64,000 bases of DNA from Blautia_A aquisgranensis (GTDB lineage: Bacteria > Bacillota > Clostridia > Lachnospirales > Lachnospiraceae), in assembly GCF_040096615.1 (NCBI RefSeq), contig NZ_JBBMEJ010000002.1, positions 289,795 through 353,794 on the forward strand. Direction: 5' to 3'. The notes under the pieces are model-generated. The model saw nothing but the letters and a program-made list of their open reading frames with translations, made no database searches and was not told the origin of the DNA. Of this stretch, positions 34,703 to 44,060 are shown one piece after another (the stretch's first letter is position 1; every line of letters begins with the position of its first letter). The position numbers and the translations under genes were made by a program.

Positions 34703-34731
34703 TTGTTTTTATACCTGGAAAGTGGTAGAAT
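34703..34731 (+). promoter_or_regulatory. promoter of secA
   Basis: TTGTTT (34703-34708), 17-bp spacer, TAGAAT (34726-34731) with a TGG extension. Confidence 0.65.
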
Positions 34732-34820
34732 ATATACCATATGTGATGAAGAAATCATTCTGACAGAAAATTGGAATGATCCTGAATCGGATAGATCAGA
34801 GACGAGATTGGAGCAGAAAC

Positions 34821-37400
34821 ATGAATGTTTTTTCAAAAGTATTTGGAACAAGAAGCCAGCGAGAAGTAAAACGTATCATGCCGCTGGTTGAGAAAACCGA
34901 GAGTTATCAGTCTGAGATGCAGAATCTTACAGACGAGCAGCTCAGAGATAAGACAAGAGAATATAAGAAACGCCTTGCAGAAGGAGCAACACTGGACGAT
35001 CTTCTTCCGGAGGCATTTGCTACAGTACGTGAGGCTGCCAAGCGTGTGCTTGGAATGGAACATTACCGTGTACAGATCATCGGTGGTATCATCCTTCATC
35101 AGGGACGTATCGCCGAGATGAAAACAGGTGAAGGTAAAACTCTTGTGTCCACACTGCCTGCATACCTCAACGCCCTTGAAGGAAAAGGTGTTCACATCGT
35201 AACAGTCAATGACTACCTGGCAAAACGAGATGCGGAGTGGATGGGCAAGGTTCATGAGTTCCTTGGCCTGACTGTAGGTGTGGTACTCAACGATATGAAA
35301 CCGGAAGAGCGCCGTGCAGCATACGGATGCGATATCACTTACGTAACCAACAACGAGCTTGGATTCGATTATCTTCGTGATAACATGGTTATCTATAAAG
35401 AACAGCTTGTTCAGAGAGATCTGCACTACTGTATCATCGATGAGATCGACTCCGTCCTGATCGATGAGGCGCGTACACCGCTGATCATTTCCGGACAGAG
35501 CGGCAAGTCCACCAAGCTTTATGAGGTGTGCGATATTCTTGCACAGCAGCTGGAGCGTGGTGAGGCCAGCCATGAGATGACCAAGATGGCAGCCATCATG
35601 GGAGAAGAGGTTATCGAAACCGGTGACTTCGTTGTAAATGAGAAAGATAAGATCGTCAACCTTACGGAACAGGGTATCAAAAAGGTTGAGAAATTCTTTA
35701 ATATTGAAAACCTGGCAGATCCGGAGAACCTGGAGATCCAGCACAATATCATCCTTGCACTTCGTGCACATAATCTGATGCATAAGGATCAGGACTACGT
35801 TGTAAAAGATGATGAGATCCTGATCGTTGATGAGTTTACCGGACGTATCATGCCGGGCCGTCGTTATTCGGATGGTCTTCATCAGGCAATCGAGGCGAAG
35901 GAGCATGTTAAGGTTAAGAGAGAGAGCAAGACTCTTGCAACAATTACCTTTCAGAACTTCTTCAACAAATACGACAAAAAAGGCGGTATGACTGGTACAG
36001 CCCTTACCGAGGAAAAAGAATTCCGTGATATCTACGGAATGGACGTCGTTGAGATCCCGACCAACCGTGTAGTACAGCGTAAAGATCTTGACGATGCTGT
36101 TTATATGACAAAGAAGGAGAAATTCAACGCAGTTGTAGAGGCAGTAAAAGAGGCACATGCGAAGCATCAGCCGGTTCTGGTTGGTACCATTACTATCGAG
36201 ACATCTGAACTCTTAAGCAAAATGCTCAAGAGAGAGGGAATTCCGCATAATGTATTGAATGCCAAGTTCCATGAGCTTGAGGCTGAGATCGTAGCACAGG
36301 CCGGACAGGCAGATGCTGTTACCATCGCTACCAACATGGCAGGCCGTGGTACGGATATCAAGCTTGACGACGTGGCAAGAGAGGCCGGCGGTCTGAAGAT
36401 CATCGGTACAGAGCGTCATGAGTCAAGACGTATTGATAACCAGCTGCGTGGACGTTCCGGACGACAGGGAGATCCGGGTGAATCCCGTTTCTATATTTCC
36501 CTTGAGGATGATCTGATGCGTCTGTTCGGTTCTGAGAGACTGATGAAGGTATTCACATCTCTTGGTGTCGAGGAGAACGAGCAGATCGAGCATAAGATGC
36601 TTTCCAATGCTATTGAGAAAGCGCAGGAGAAGATCGAGTTTAACAACTTCGGAATCCGTAAAAATCTTCTCGACTATGACCAGGTTAACAATGAGCAGCG
36701 TGAGATCATCTATGAGGAGCGTCGTCAGGTGCTTGATGGTGAGAACATGCGTGATGCCATCTACAAGATGATCACAGATATCGTGGACAGCATGACAGAT
36801 ATGTGCTTCTCCGATGATATGGATTCTTCCGAGTGGGATCTTGATGAGTTCAATACAGCACTCACACCGATTATTCCGATCCAGCCGCTGACAGCTGAGA
36901 AGGTAAAAGGTCATAAGAAAGATGAAATTAAGCACATCGTGAAGGAAGAGGCTGTGAAGCTTTATGAAGCGAAAGAGGCTGAGTTCCCGGAACCGGAGCA
37001 GCTTCGTGAGCTTGAGCGAGTTGTTCTTCTGAAATGCATCGACAGTAAGTGGATGGATCACATTGATGACATGGAGATGCTCCGTCAGGGTATCGGTCTG
37101 ACTGCATATGGCCAGAGAGACCCGGTTGTAGAGTACAAGATGAGCGCGTTCGAGATGTTCAACAACATGATCACTTCTATTCAGGAGGATACCGTACGTA
37201 TGCTGTATCATGTTCATGTAGAGCAGAAGATCGAGCGTGAGCAGGTTGCAAAAGTAACCGGCACAAACAAAGATGACAGTGCAGGCCCGAAGAAACCGGT
37301 TCAGAGAAAAGAAGACAAGATCTACCCGAACGATCCATGCCCATGCGGAAGCGGCAAGAAGTACAAACAGTGTTGCGGACGTAAGGCTGCGAAGGTCTGA
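34821..37400 (+). CDS. secA: preprotein translocase ATPase SecA
   Basis: 859 residues from ATG 34821 (TTGGAG upstream; earlier in-frame ATG 34776 lacks a site). Motor domain: Walker A MKTGEGKTLV, Walker B-like IIDEIDSVLIDEARTP, preprotein cross-linking domain, then NBD2 with TNMAGRGTDIKL and RGRSGRQGDPGESRF. The C-terminal zinc/SecB-binding motif CPCGSGKKYKQCCG is present. It drives unfolded preproteins through SecYEG, including the many exported proteins here. Single gene with its own promoter and terminator. Identification is certain. Confidence 0.97.
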   Translation: MNVFSKVFGTRSQREVKRIMPLVEKTESYQSEMQNLTDEQLRDKTREYKKRLAEGATLDDLLPEAFATVREAAKRVLGMEHYRVQIIGGIILHQGRIAEMKTGEGKTLVSTLPAYLNALEGKGVHIVTVNDYLAKRDAEWMGKVHEFLGLTVGVVLNDMKPEERRAAYGCDITYVTNNELGFDYLRDNMVIYKEQLVQRDLHYCIIDEIDSVLIDEARTPLIISGQSGKSTKLYEVCDILAQQLERGEASHEMTKMAAIMGEEVIETGDFVVNEKDKIVNLTEQGIKKVEKFFNIENLADPENLEIQHNIILALRAHNLMHKDQDYVVKDDEILIVDEFTGRIMPGRRYSDGLHQAIEAKEHVKVKRESKTLATITFQNFFNKYDKKGGMTGTALTEEKEFRDIYGMDVVEIPTNRVVQRKDLDDAVYMTKKEKFNAVVEAVKEAHAKHQPVLVGTITIETSELLSKMLKREGIPHNVLNAKFHELEAEIVAQAGQADAVTIATNMAGRGTDIKLDDVAREAGGLKIIGTERHESRRIDNQLRGRSGRQGDPGESRFYISLEDDLMRLFGSERLMKVFTSLGVEENEQIEHKMLSNAIEKAQEKIEFNNFGIRKNLLDYDQVNNEQREIIYEERRQVLDGENMRDAIYKMITDIVDSMTDMCFSDDMDSSEWDLDEFNTALTPIIPIQPLTAEKVKGHKKDEIKHIVKEEAVKLYEAKEAEFPEPEQLRELERVVLLKCIDSKWMDHIDDMEMLRQGIGLTAYGQRDPVVEYKMSAFEMFNNMITSIQEDTVRMLYHVHVEQKIEREQVAKVTGTNKDDSAGPKKPVQRKEDKIYPNDPCPCGSGKKYKQCCGRKAAKV

Positions 37401-37422
37401 TAACAGAATAGCGAAATACACA

Positions 37423-37466
37423 CACCCCTGTATATCGATAGAAGCGGATACACAGGGGTGATTTTA
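37423..37466 (+). terminator. secA terminator
   Basis: CACCCCTGT (37423-37431) and ACAGGGGTG (37452-37460), then ATTTTAT. Confidence 0.85.
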
Positions 37467-37520
37467 TAACCGAAAAACAGGATCATCAATATCCATCGGA
37501 TCAGGAAAGGATGTGTTACC

Positions 37521-38348
37521 ATGCCGAAAATAAAAACCGCAATCCTGCAGACTCATGTATACAAAGACAAAATCCGCAATATCACCCAGACAGCGGAGCA
37601 CCTTGCAGCTCCGGAGCTTGCAAGTATCGATCTTGCAGTACTGCCCGAAATGTTCTGCTGTCCCTATGAAAATAAATGCTTTCCGGAATATGCGGAAGCA
37701 GAAGGCGGTGATACCTGGGAAAAATGCTCTCGTCTGGCAGCAGAGCATAAAATTTATCTCGTTGCGGGCAGTATGCCGGAGCGGGATGAAGAAGGTCATA
37801 TTTACAATACATCCTATGTATTTGACAGAACCGGAAAACAGATCGGCAAACACCGGAAGATGCACCTTTTTGATATCAATGTGAAGGGCGGACAGTATTT
37901 TAAGGAATCGGATACACTGACACCGGGGAACCAGGTAACGGTTTTTGATACAGAATTTGGAAAAATGGGACTTTGCATCTGCTATGATCTCCGTTTCCCG
38001 GAGCTTGCCAGACTTATGGTGGATAAAGGCGCTCAGGTTATCATCGTGCCGGCTGCTTTTAACATGACAACAGGACCGCTACACTGGGAGCTGATGTTCC
38101 GTCAGAGAGCAGTGGATAATCAGGTTTATACCATTGGGGCTGCACCGGCCAGGGACATGAATGCAGGATACCATTCCTGGGGGCATTCCATTGTCACAGA
38201 TCCCTGGGGAAAAGTGCTCATGGAAATGGATGAGAAGCCGGATATAAAAGTTGTAAAGCTGGATCTGGACGAGGTGAGCCGGGTGAGAGAAGAGCTGCCG
38301 CTTCTGAAGCACAGGAGAAAAGATCTGTATACGCTATCGCAGATTTAA
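37521..38348 (+). CDS. carbon-nitrogen hydrolase (Nit2/omega-amidase-like)
   Basis: 275 residues, normal for single-domain nitrilase-superfamily amidases. The Glu-Lys-Cys triad is in VLPEMFCCPY (Glu), KHRKMHLFDI (Lys) and CICYDLRFPE (Cys). The CYDLRFPE and RKMHLFDI motifs fit the omega-amidase/Nit2 branch, which hydrolyses alpha-ketoglutaramate or similar amides; deaminated glutathione amidase is an alternative. Start is supported by GGAAAGG. Cytosolic, apparently monocistronic. Confidence 0.86.
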   Translation: MPKIKTAILQTHVYKDKIRNITQTAEHLAAPELASIDLAVLPEMFCCPYENKCFPEYAEAEGGDTWEKCSRLAAEHKIYLVAGSMPERDEEGHIYNTSYVFDRTGKQIGKHRKMHLFDINVKGGQYFKESDTLTPGNQVTVFDTEFGKMGLCICYDLRFPELARLMVDKGAQVIIVPAAFNMTTGPLHWELMFRQRAVDNQVYTIGAAPARDMNAGYHSWGHSIVTDPWGKVLMEMDEKPDIKVVKLDLDEVSRVREELPLLKHRRKDLYTLSQI

Positions 38349-38370
38349 ATTTTTCCCAGACGGTTTTTCG

Positions 38371-38399
38371 TTGTAATTTCCATGCCTGTATGGTAGAGT
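38371..38399 (+). promoter_or_regulatory. promoter of prfB
   Basis: TTGTAA (38371-38376), 17-bp spacer, TGG-TAGAGT (-10 at 38394-38399). Confidence 0.6.
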
Positions 38400-38449
38400 A
38401 TAAGACAGGCAGGAATTCCTGCATCAATATATAGAAAGAAGGTGAAGCT

Positions 38450-39569
38450 GTGGTTGAGTTAGATCAGTTCAAGAGTATTCTTGCAACATACACAGAGCCA
38501 TTAGTGGAAGTGAGGGATTCACTTTGACCTCGCTAACAAGGAGCAGAAGGTCGAAGAATTAGAGCGCGAGATGGAAGCGCCTGATTTCTGGGATAATGCA
38601 GAAGTATCCCAGATGAAGATGAAACAGTTAAAGAGTCTCAAGGATGACATTGAGACATACCATAATCTGGAAACACAGATGGAAGACATGGAGACCATGA
38701 TCGAGATGGGATATGAGGAGAATGATCCTGAGATCATTCCTGAGATCCAGGAGATGCTGGATGAATTCCAGGCAAGCTTTGACAGTATCCGTGTAAAGAC
38801 ACTGCTTTCCGGAGAATATGATGGAGAGAATGCCATTATCAAGCTGAACGCAGGAGCGGGCGGTACAGAGGCATGCGACTGGTGCGGAATGCTTTACCGT
38901 ATGTACAGCAGATGGGCTGAGAAGAAGGGCTTTGCACTGGAGGTGCTGGATTATCTTGACGGTGATGAGGCCGGTGTGAAATCTGTAACCTTCCAGGTAA
39001 ACGGAGAGAATGCCTACGGCTATCTGAAATCCGAGAAAGGTGTGCATCGTCTTGTACGTATCTCACCGTTTAATGCAGCCGGTAAGAGACAGACATCCTT
39101 TGTATCCTGTGATGTTATGCCGGATATCAAGAAGGATCTTGATGTTGAGATCAATGATGATGATATCCGTATTGATACCTACCGAAGCAGTGGTGCCGGT
39201 GGACAGCATATCAACAAGACATCTTCTGCAATCCGTATCACACATTTCCCCACAGGAATCGTGGTACAGTGCCAGAATGAGCGTTCCCAGCACATGAACA
39301 AGGACAAGGCCATGCAGATGCTGAAGGCCAAGTTATATCTTCTGAAGCAGCAGGAAGCTGAGGAGAAGCTTTCCGGCATTCGTGGCGAGGTGACAGATAT
39401 CGGCTGGGGTAACCAGATCCGTTCCTATGTCCTGCAGCCATACACTATGGTGAAAGACCATAGAACCAATGAAGAAACCGGTAATGTTGACGCAGTCCTG
39501 GACGGCGGTATCGATATCTTTATCAATGCCTACCTGAAATGGATCGCGCTGGCAAAAAAGAAAGAATAA
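38450..39569 (+). CDS. prfB: peptide chain release factor 2 (programmed +1 frameshift)
   Basis: Translation starts at GTG 38450 (GAAGGTG upstream), reads 25 codons to CTT, meets TGA at 38525-38527 and continues in the +1 frame from GAC 38526, giving about 372 residues. RF2 recognises UGA and UAA. Its codon-recognition SPF motif (ISPFNAAGKRQTSF) and catalytic GGQ motif (GAGGQHINKTSSAIR) are both present. The frame shift lets RF2 control its own amount: low RF2 leaves the UGA unread and promotes slippage. Ends before the terminator at 39608. Confidence 0.97.
38513..38528 (+). promoter_or_regulatory. prfB programmed frameshift signal
   Basis: Internal Shine-Dalgarno-like AGGGA (38513-38517), slippery CTT (38522-38524), then TGA and C. 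The SD-like element is weaker than the usual AGGGGG. Confidence 0.93.
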
Positions 39570-39607
39570 CATTACTGTCACGGAACCCATCATAAAGACG
39601 AACAAGG

Positions 39608-39646
39608 ACTCCGCAGGCAAAAAAACGCTTGTGGAGTTTCTTTTAT
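39608..39646 (+). terminator. prfB terminator
   Basis: ACTCCGCAGGC (39608-39618) pairs with GCTTGTGGAGT (39627-39637, with G-T pairs), followed by TTCTTTTATT. Confidence 0.85.
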
Positions 39647-39657
39647 TATGATAATAT
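39629..39657 (+). promoter_or_regulatory. possible promoter of the ACT-hom-lysC operon
   Basis: TTGTGG (39629-39634), 17-bp spacer, TAATAT (39652-39657). Its -35 lies in the 3' arm of the prfB terminator. Confidence 0.4.
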
Positions 39658-39707
39658 ATCTTTTGTACAAAAACAGTTGTCTTTATGAAACGGACAGAGA
39701 GGTTGCT

Positions 39708-40160
39708 ATGCAGAAACAGGTTGAAAAGAAAAAATACTATGTAGTGCGGGAGCGGGCAGTGCCGGAAGTACTTCTGAAGGTTGTGGAGGCCAAGAGGCTG
39801 ATTGAATCCAACCGAGTGGTCACTGTTCAGGAAGCTGCTGAAAAGACCGGTATCAGCCGCAGCTCTTTTTACAAATATAAGGACGATATTTTTCCTTTCC
39901 ACGAGGAGACCAGGGGAAAGACCATTACCTTTATCATTCAGATGGACGACGAGCCGGGACTTTTATCAATGGTGCTGCAGACGATTGCCCGTTTTCACGG
40001 TAATATCCTGACCATACATCAGAGTATTCCCATTAACGGAGTCGCAACACTGACGCTGAGCGTTGACATCCTTCCAGGAGAAGGCGACGCAGAGGCCATG
40101 GTGGAGGATATTGAACAGAGAGACGGTATACACTATTTGAAAATTTTAGGCAGGGAGTAA
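39708..40160 (+). CDS. ACT domain protein (PheB/UPF0735 family)
   Basis: 150 residues from ATG 39708 (AGAGAGG upstream). An N-terminal HTH-like part (VQEAAEKTGISRSSFYKYKD, about 42-61) precedes a C-terminal ACT domain (TITFIIQMDDEPGLLSMVLQ, about 74-147), which usually binds an amino acid. This two-part layout is typical of the PheB family found next to hom and thrB. It lies 4 bp before hom, so it may sense an aspartate-family or aromatic amino acid for this operon. Regulatory role inferred. Confidence 0.83.
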   Translation: MQKQVEKKKYYVVRERAVPEVLLKVVEAKRLIESNRVVTVQEAAEKTGISRSSFYKYKDDIFPFHEETRGKTITFIIQMDDEPGLLSMVLQTIARFHGNILTIHQSIPINGVATLTLSVDILPGEGDAEAMVEDIEQRDGIHYLKILGRE

Positions 40161-40164
40161 GCAT

Positions 40165-41376
40165 ATGATAAACATAGCAGTATTAGGCTACGGTACAGTA
40201 GGAAGCGGAGTTGTTGAAGTTATCAACACCAATCATGAGAGCATTAACAGGAATGCAGGAGACGAGATCAACATCAAATATGTTCTGGATTTAAGAGACT
40301 TCCCGGGAGATCCGGTGGAGAAGGTTCTGGTTCATGATTATGAAGTGATCGTAAATGACCCGGAGATCGATATCGTTGTTGAGGTTATGGGTGGAATCGA
40401 GCCGGCTTATACTTTCGTAAAGAGAGCACTGGAGGCCGGAAAGAGCGTAAGTACATCCAATAAGGCTCTGGTGGCAAAACATGGTTCCGAGCTTATGGAG
40501 ATCGCTAAGGCGAAAGGTATCAATTTCCTTTTTGAGGCAAGCTGTGGTGGTGGAATCCCGATCATTCGTGCGCTGAATTCTTCACTGACAGCAGATGAGA
40601 TCGATGAGATCACAGGTATCCTTAACGGAACCACCAACTATATGCTCTATAAGATGAGCACAGAGAACTGTGATTTTGATACAGTACTCAAGGAAGCACA
40701 GGCGAAAGGATATGCAGAGGCTGACCCGACAGCAGATGTTGAGGGCGCTGACGCATGCCGTAAGATCGCGATCCTTTCTTCTCTTGCATACGGAAAATTC
40801 CTGAATTACGAGAATATTTATACAGAAGGAATCACAAAGATCACACCGGCAGATATGGAATATGCGAAAGAGCTTGGTATGACAATTAAACTTCTTGCAA
40901 CAAGCCGCAGAATCGGAGATGCTTTCTATGCAATGGTAGCTCCGTTCCTGGTAGGAAAGGAGAGCCCGCTTTACAGCGTAAATGATGTGTTCAATGCAGT
41001 ATTTGTACACGGAAATGTTCTTGGAGATGCTATGTTCTATGGAAGCGGAGCAGGTAAGCTCCCGACAGCAAGTGCTGTTGTTGCTGATGTTGTAGATGAG
41101 GCAAAACATCTTCACAGAAATATCATGACAAACTGGAGCAGCCGTGATCTGGAACTTATGGATTTGGATGATGTTGAGGGACGTTTCTTTGTACGTGTGT
41201 CCGATACAACTATGGATGAAGTGGAGAAAGCTTTCGGTGATGTACAGACTATCGAGCCGGATGATCTCCCGGATGAGTTCGGATTTATCACACCGAAGAT
41301 GAAGCAGGCTGATTACAAAGAGAAGATCAGCAAGCTTGACGGAAAAGTACTGGCGATGATCCGTGTAAAGGACTGA
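40165..41376 (+). CDS. hom: homoserine dehydrogenase
   Basis: 403 residues. NAD(P)-binding GYGTVGSGVVEVI at the N-terminus, VEVMGGIEPAY, TSNKALVAKHG, and the catalytic/substrate region ILNGTTNYMLYKM with EAQAKGYAEADPTADVEG. It reduces aspartate semialdehyde to homoserine, the branch point to Thr and Met. The C-terminal 80 residues form a shortened ACT-like domain (GRFFVRVSDTTMDEVEKAFG) that could confer feedback control. Between the ACT protein and lysC in one operon. Confidence 0.93.
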   Translation: MINIAVLGYGTVGSGVVEVINTNHESINRNAGDEINIKYVLDLRDFPGDPVEKVLVHDYEVIVNDPEIDIVVEVMGGIEPAYTFVKRALEAGKSVSTSNKALVAKHGSELMEIAKAKGINFLFEASCGGGIPIIRALNSSLTADEIDEITGILNGTTNYMLYKMSTENCDFDTVLKEAQAKGYAEADPTADVEGADACRKIAILSSLAYGKFLNYENIYTEGITKITPADMEYAKELGMTIKLLATSRRIGDAFYAMVAPFLVGKESPLYSVNDVFNAVFVHGNVLGDAMFYGSGAGKLPTASAVVADVVDEAKHLHRNIMTNWSSRDLELMDLDDVEGRFFVRVSDTTMDEVEKAFGDVQTIEPDDLPDEFGFITPKMKQADYKEKISKLDGKVLAMIRVKD

Positions 41377-41398
41377 TGCCGAAGGGGAAGAAAAGAAC

Positions 41399-42607
41399 AT
41401 GTTAATCGTAAAAAAATTCGGTGGTACATCTGTGGCTAACAAAGAGAGGATTTTCAATGTGGCTAAAAGATGTATCGAAGATTACAAAAAAGGAAACGAC
41501 GTGGTGGTTGTGCTTTCAGCAATGGGTAAATATACTGATGAGCTTATCACCATGGCGAGGGACATTAATGAGAAACCTCCGAAACGTGAAATGGACATGC
41601 TTTTTACTATCGGAGAGCAGATGTCAGTAGCACTTATGGCTATGGCTATGGACAGCATGGGAGTACCGGCTGTTTCCCTGAATGCTTTTCAGGTGGCTAT
41701 GCATACAACAAGTGCCCATGGCAGTGCGCGCCTGAAAAAGATCGATGCCGCACGTATCCGCAGAGAGCTGGATAACCGCAGGATCGTTGTTGTCACAGGA
41801 TTCCAGGGAGTGGACAAGTATAACGACTATACCACACTTGGACGTGGTGGTTCTGATACTACGGCTGTTGCACTTGCTGCAGCACTTCATGCAGATGCCT
41901 GTGAGATCTATACAGATGTTGATGGCGTTTACACAGCGGATCCGCGTAAGGTGCCGAAAGCGCGTAAGCTTAAGGAGATCACCTACGATGAGATGCTGGA
42001 TCTGGCAACTCTGGGAGCAGGTGTGCTTCACAACCGTTCCGTAGAGATGGCAAAGAAATATGGCGTACCGCTTGTAGTACGCTCCAGTCTCAACAACAGC
42101 GAAGGAACTGTGGTAAAGGAGGAAGTTACAGTGGAGAGAATGCTGATAAGCGGTGTTGCTCTGGATACAGATGCAGTACGTATTGCTGTGATCGGACTTA
42201 AAGATTCACCAGGAGTAGCGTTCAAGCTTTTTGATACCCTGGCTAAGAAAAATATAAACGTGGATATGATCCTTCAGTCTATCGGCCGTGCCGGTACCAA
42301 GGATATTTCGTTTACTGTTGATAAGAATGATCTGGATGATGCCATGAACGTACTGGAGTCCAACCAGTCACGTATTGGTTATGATGAGCTTCATGCGGAG
42401 AAAAACATCGCCAAGCTTTCTATTGTTGGAGCAGGAATGATGAGTAATCCGGGTGTTGCTGCGAAGATGTTCGAGAGCCTTTACAATGAGGGTGTGAACA
42501 TCAACATGATTGCAACATCTGAGATCCGTGTGACAGTTCTTATCAATGAAAAAGACGGTGTACGCGCAATGAATGCCGTACATGATGCTTTTAATCTGGC
42601 TGACTGA
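41399..42607 (+). CDS. lysC: aspartate kinase
   Basis: 402 residues. The kinase domain opens with IVKKFGGTSVAN and has TLGRGGSDTTAVALAAAL and EIYTDVDGVYTADPR. Two C-terminal ACT domains (from about residue 265: VALDTDAVRIAVIGLKDSPG; then AKLSIVGAGMMSNPGVAAKM) would bind lysine and/or threonine. It makes aspartyl phosphate, the first step to Lys, Thr and Met. Starts 22 bp after hom; same operon. Ends before the terminator at 42634. Confidence 0.95.
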   Translation: MLIVKKFGGTSVANKERIFNVAKRCIEDYKKGNDVVVVLSAMGKYTDELITMARDINEKPPKREMDMLFTIGEQMSVALMAMAMDSMGVPAVSLNAFQVAMHTTSAHGSARLKKIDAARIRRELDNRRIVVVTGFQGVDKYNDYTTLGRGGSDTTAVALAAALHADACEIYTDVDGVYTADPRKVPKARKLKEITYDEMLDLATLGAGVLHNRSVEMAKKYGVPLVVRSSLNNSEGTVVKEEVTVERMLISGVALDTDAVRIAVIGLKDSPGVAFKLFDTLAKKNINVDMILQSIGRAGTKDISFTVDKNDLDDAMNVLESNQSRIGYDELHAEKNIAKLSIVGAGMMSNPGVAAKMFESLYNEGVNINMIATSEIRVTVLINEKDGVRAMNAVHDAFNLAD

Positions 42608-42633
42608 CCGGAACAAAGCACAATAAAATGGAG

Positions 42634-42664
42634 GCGGAGGCTTGGATAAAGTCTCCGCTTTTTT
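42634..42664 (+). terminator. terminator after lysC
   Basis: GCGGAGGCTT (42634-42643) pairs with AAGTCTCCGC (42649-42658), followed by TTTTTT. The next gene starts only 20 bp further, so some readthrough may feed it. Confidence 0.85.
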
Positions 42665-42683
42665 ATCAAGGAGAAAAAATATT

Positions 42684-43445
42684 ATGAGAAAAAATCTGAA
42701 GGGCTGTAAGAAGCTTGCGAGAGAAACCCTGGCAGGAAATTTCACAGTTCCGGTGGTAGGAAGTATTGCGGTTGCGGGAATGAGCGTGATATCAAGCTAT
42801 ATTTCCACAGCACTTTTTCCGGGAGATTCCCTGTATGCGATCATTGGAGGTGAGGTGTTCAGCTTCATTCTTTCGCTGGTGATCTGTGTTTTTTCAGCGG
42901 GACTTTACCGGGTTTATCTGAATATTACAAGAAGAGAAAAATATTCATTTGGTGAGCTTCTGTACTTTTTCAGCCATCAGCCGGATCATGTGATTGTGGC
43001 ATCCTTTGTGCTGGCACTGATCAATCTGGTGACATCACTTCCTATGGCGTGGTTTTCATTTACAACAGATATGGGAAGCACAGTAGAGGCTCAGATGAAC
43101 TGGGCGGTAAATTATATGCTGCTTACTTTGCTTGGATTTGTATTGAATCTGCTGCTGGCTATGCCGTTTTCCATGAGCTACTATATTCTGGCGGATAACC
43201 CGGATATGAAGGGCGGACAGGCGTTGAAGGCCAGTGCGAAGCTGATGAAGGGGCATTATTTTGCGTATCTGCGCCTGCTTTTAAGCTTCGTGCCGTGGAT
43301 TATTTTTTCCATGTTTACGCTTTATCTGGCGCTGATCTGGCTGGTGCCTTATATAGAGACCTGCCTGGCGGTTTTCTATCGAAATATTTCCGGGGAGTTT
43401 GATGAACCGCCGGTGGCTCAGTTTCTGGATGAAACCGAGGCGTAG
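42684..43445 (+). CDS. DUF975-family integral membrane protein
   Basis: 253 residues from ATG 42684 (AAGGAG upstream). Six or so membrane helices. It begins RKNLKGCKKLARETLAGNF, the basic N-terminal stretch common to DUF975, and shows YYILADNPDMKGGQALKASA and LMKGHYFAYLRLLLSFVPW. Members are abundant in Clostridia but have no established function. Close behind the lysC terminator without an evident promoter of its own. Ends with TAG. Confidence 0.78.
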   Translation: MRKNLKGCKKLARETLAGNFTVPVVGSIAVAGMSVISSYISTALFPGDSLYAIIGGEVFSFILSLVICVFSAGLYRVYLNITRREKYSFGELLYFFSHQPDHVIVASFVLALINLVTSLPMAWFSFTTDMGSTVEAQMNWAVNYMLLTLLGFVLNLLLAMPFSMSYYILADNPDMKGGQALKASAKLMKGHYFAYLRLLLSFVPWIIFSMFTLYLALIWLVPYIETCLAVFYRNISGEFDEPPVAQFLDETEA

Positions 43446-43529
43446 ATTTAGTTTCTTTTCCAGAGTGGGACATTTAGGCGTGAGGCATGATTTCCTTGAC
43501 AGGTGGGACACTTAGAAGTGTGAGAATTT

Positions 43530-43577
43530 GCGAGGGGGAAAGCACTCGGAGTTGCGAAGCCCGTTTTTCCCCCTCGC
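43530..43577. repeat. intergenic palindrome 1
   Basis: GCGAGGGGGAAA (43530-43541) pairs perfectly with TTTCCCCCTCGC (43566-43577). Confidence 0.7.
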
Positions 43578-43704
43578 GCTCCCCCTTTCTGGGCACGCAG
43601 CTGCTCGGTGTTGTGGGGATGTGTGTGGGGGCTGGCGAGGCGATGGATACGATGGTGCTGGAAGTGAAAATTTGAGCCGATTGATGGAAGTGTGGAAGGT
43701 GGTT

Positions 43705-43746
43705 CAGGAGGAACGGAAAGCGGTCTGCGTAGCAGACCTGTTCCTG
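43705..43746. repeat. intergenic palindrome 2
   Basis: GGTCTGC-GTA-GCAGACC core inside a GGAAC/GTTCC outer stem. Its order (GGAAAGCGGT...CCTGTTCC) matches palindrome 3 in the opposite orientation. Confidence 0.7.
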
Positions 43747-44002
43747 AGAGGTGATAAAAAAATAAGAAATGTGTTGCGGATTCCTGACGTTGTTGGGGAT
43801 TTTTTTTGTGATTAAATATGTGTGATATGTCTGTTAAGTCAGACTGCATTGGCGTATAAAGTGTAGTAAGTATATCAAAAAATTAGAGATTAGGGAGATT
43901 GAAGCCAAGCCGGAATGCGTTGCAGCGGAAACGATTATGTTTCCCAAATGCTTCTCCGCAAGAAAAGAATCATAGAAGCACACTTTCCTATTATAAAAAG
44001 TC

Positions 44003-44035
44003 GGGGAACAGGCACGCTGCGCGTACCGCTTTCCC
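44003..44035. repeat. intergenic palindrome 3
   Basis: GGGGAACAGG...ACCGCTTTCCC with an ACGC-TGC-GCGT core. Read on the minus strand it follows the same pattern as palindrome 2 and is followed by TTTTTAT beyond 43999, so it may serve as terminator for the minus-strand gene ending at 44061. Confidence 0.65.
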
Positions 44036-44060
44036 GTACACAACAAAAAACAAATTAAAT

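Larger units (their letters stand above)
43446..44060. other. 615-bp palindrome-rich intergenic region
   Basis: No convincing gene. It holds two copies of a GTGGGACAYTTAG motif (43465-43484 and 43503-43524), three GC-rich palindromes listed separately, and a small GGAAAC/GTTTCC hairpin near 43931. A T8 run at 43799-43807 follows a purine-rich stretch but no stable stem was found. Confidence 0.6.

Noticed and set aside
34833..36167. 444-codon minus-strand ORF
   Set aside because: Antisense to secA, no signal for expression and no recognisable domain.
38525..38527. Apparent nonsense codon splitting prfB
   Set aside because: Standard programmed +1 frameshift with AGGGA and CTT-TGA-C; the gene is intact.
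43528..43815. 95-codon plus-strand ORF in the palindrome region
   Set aside because: It runs straight through the palindromes, has odd composition and no ribosome site; it is most likely chance.
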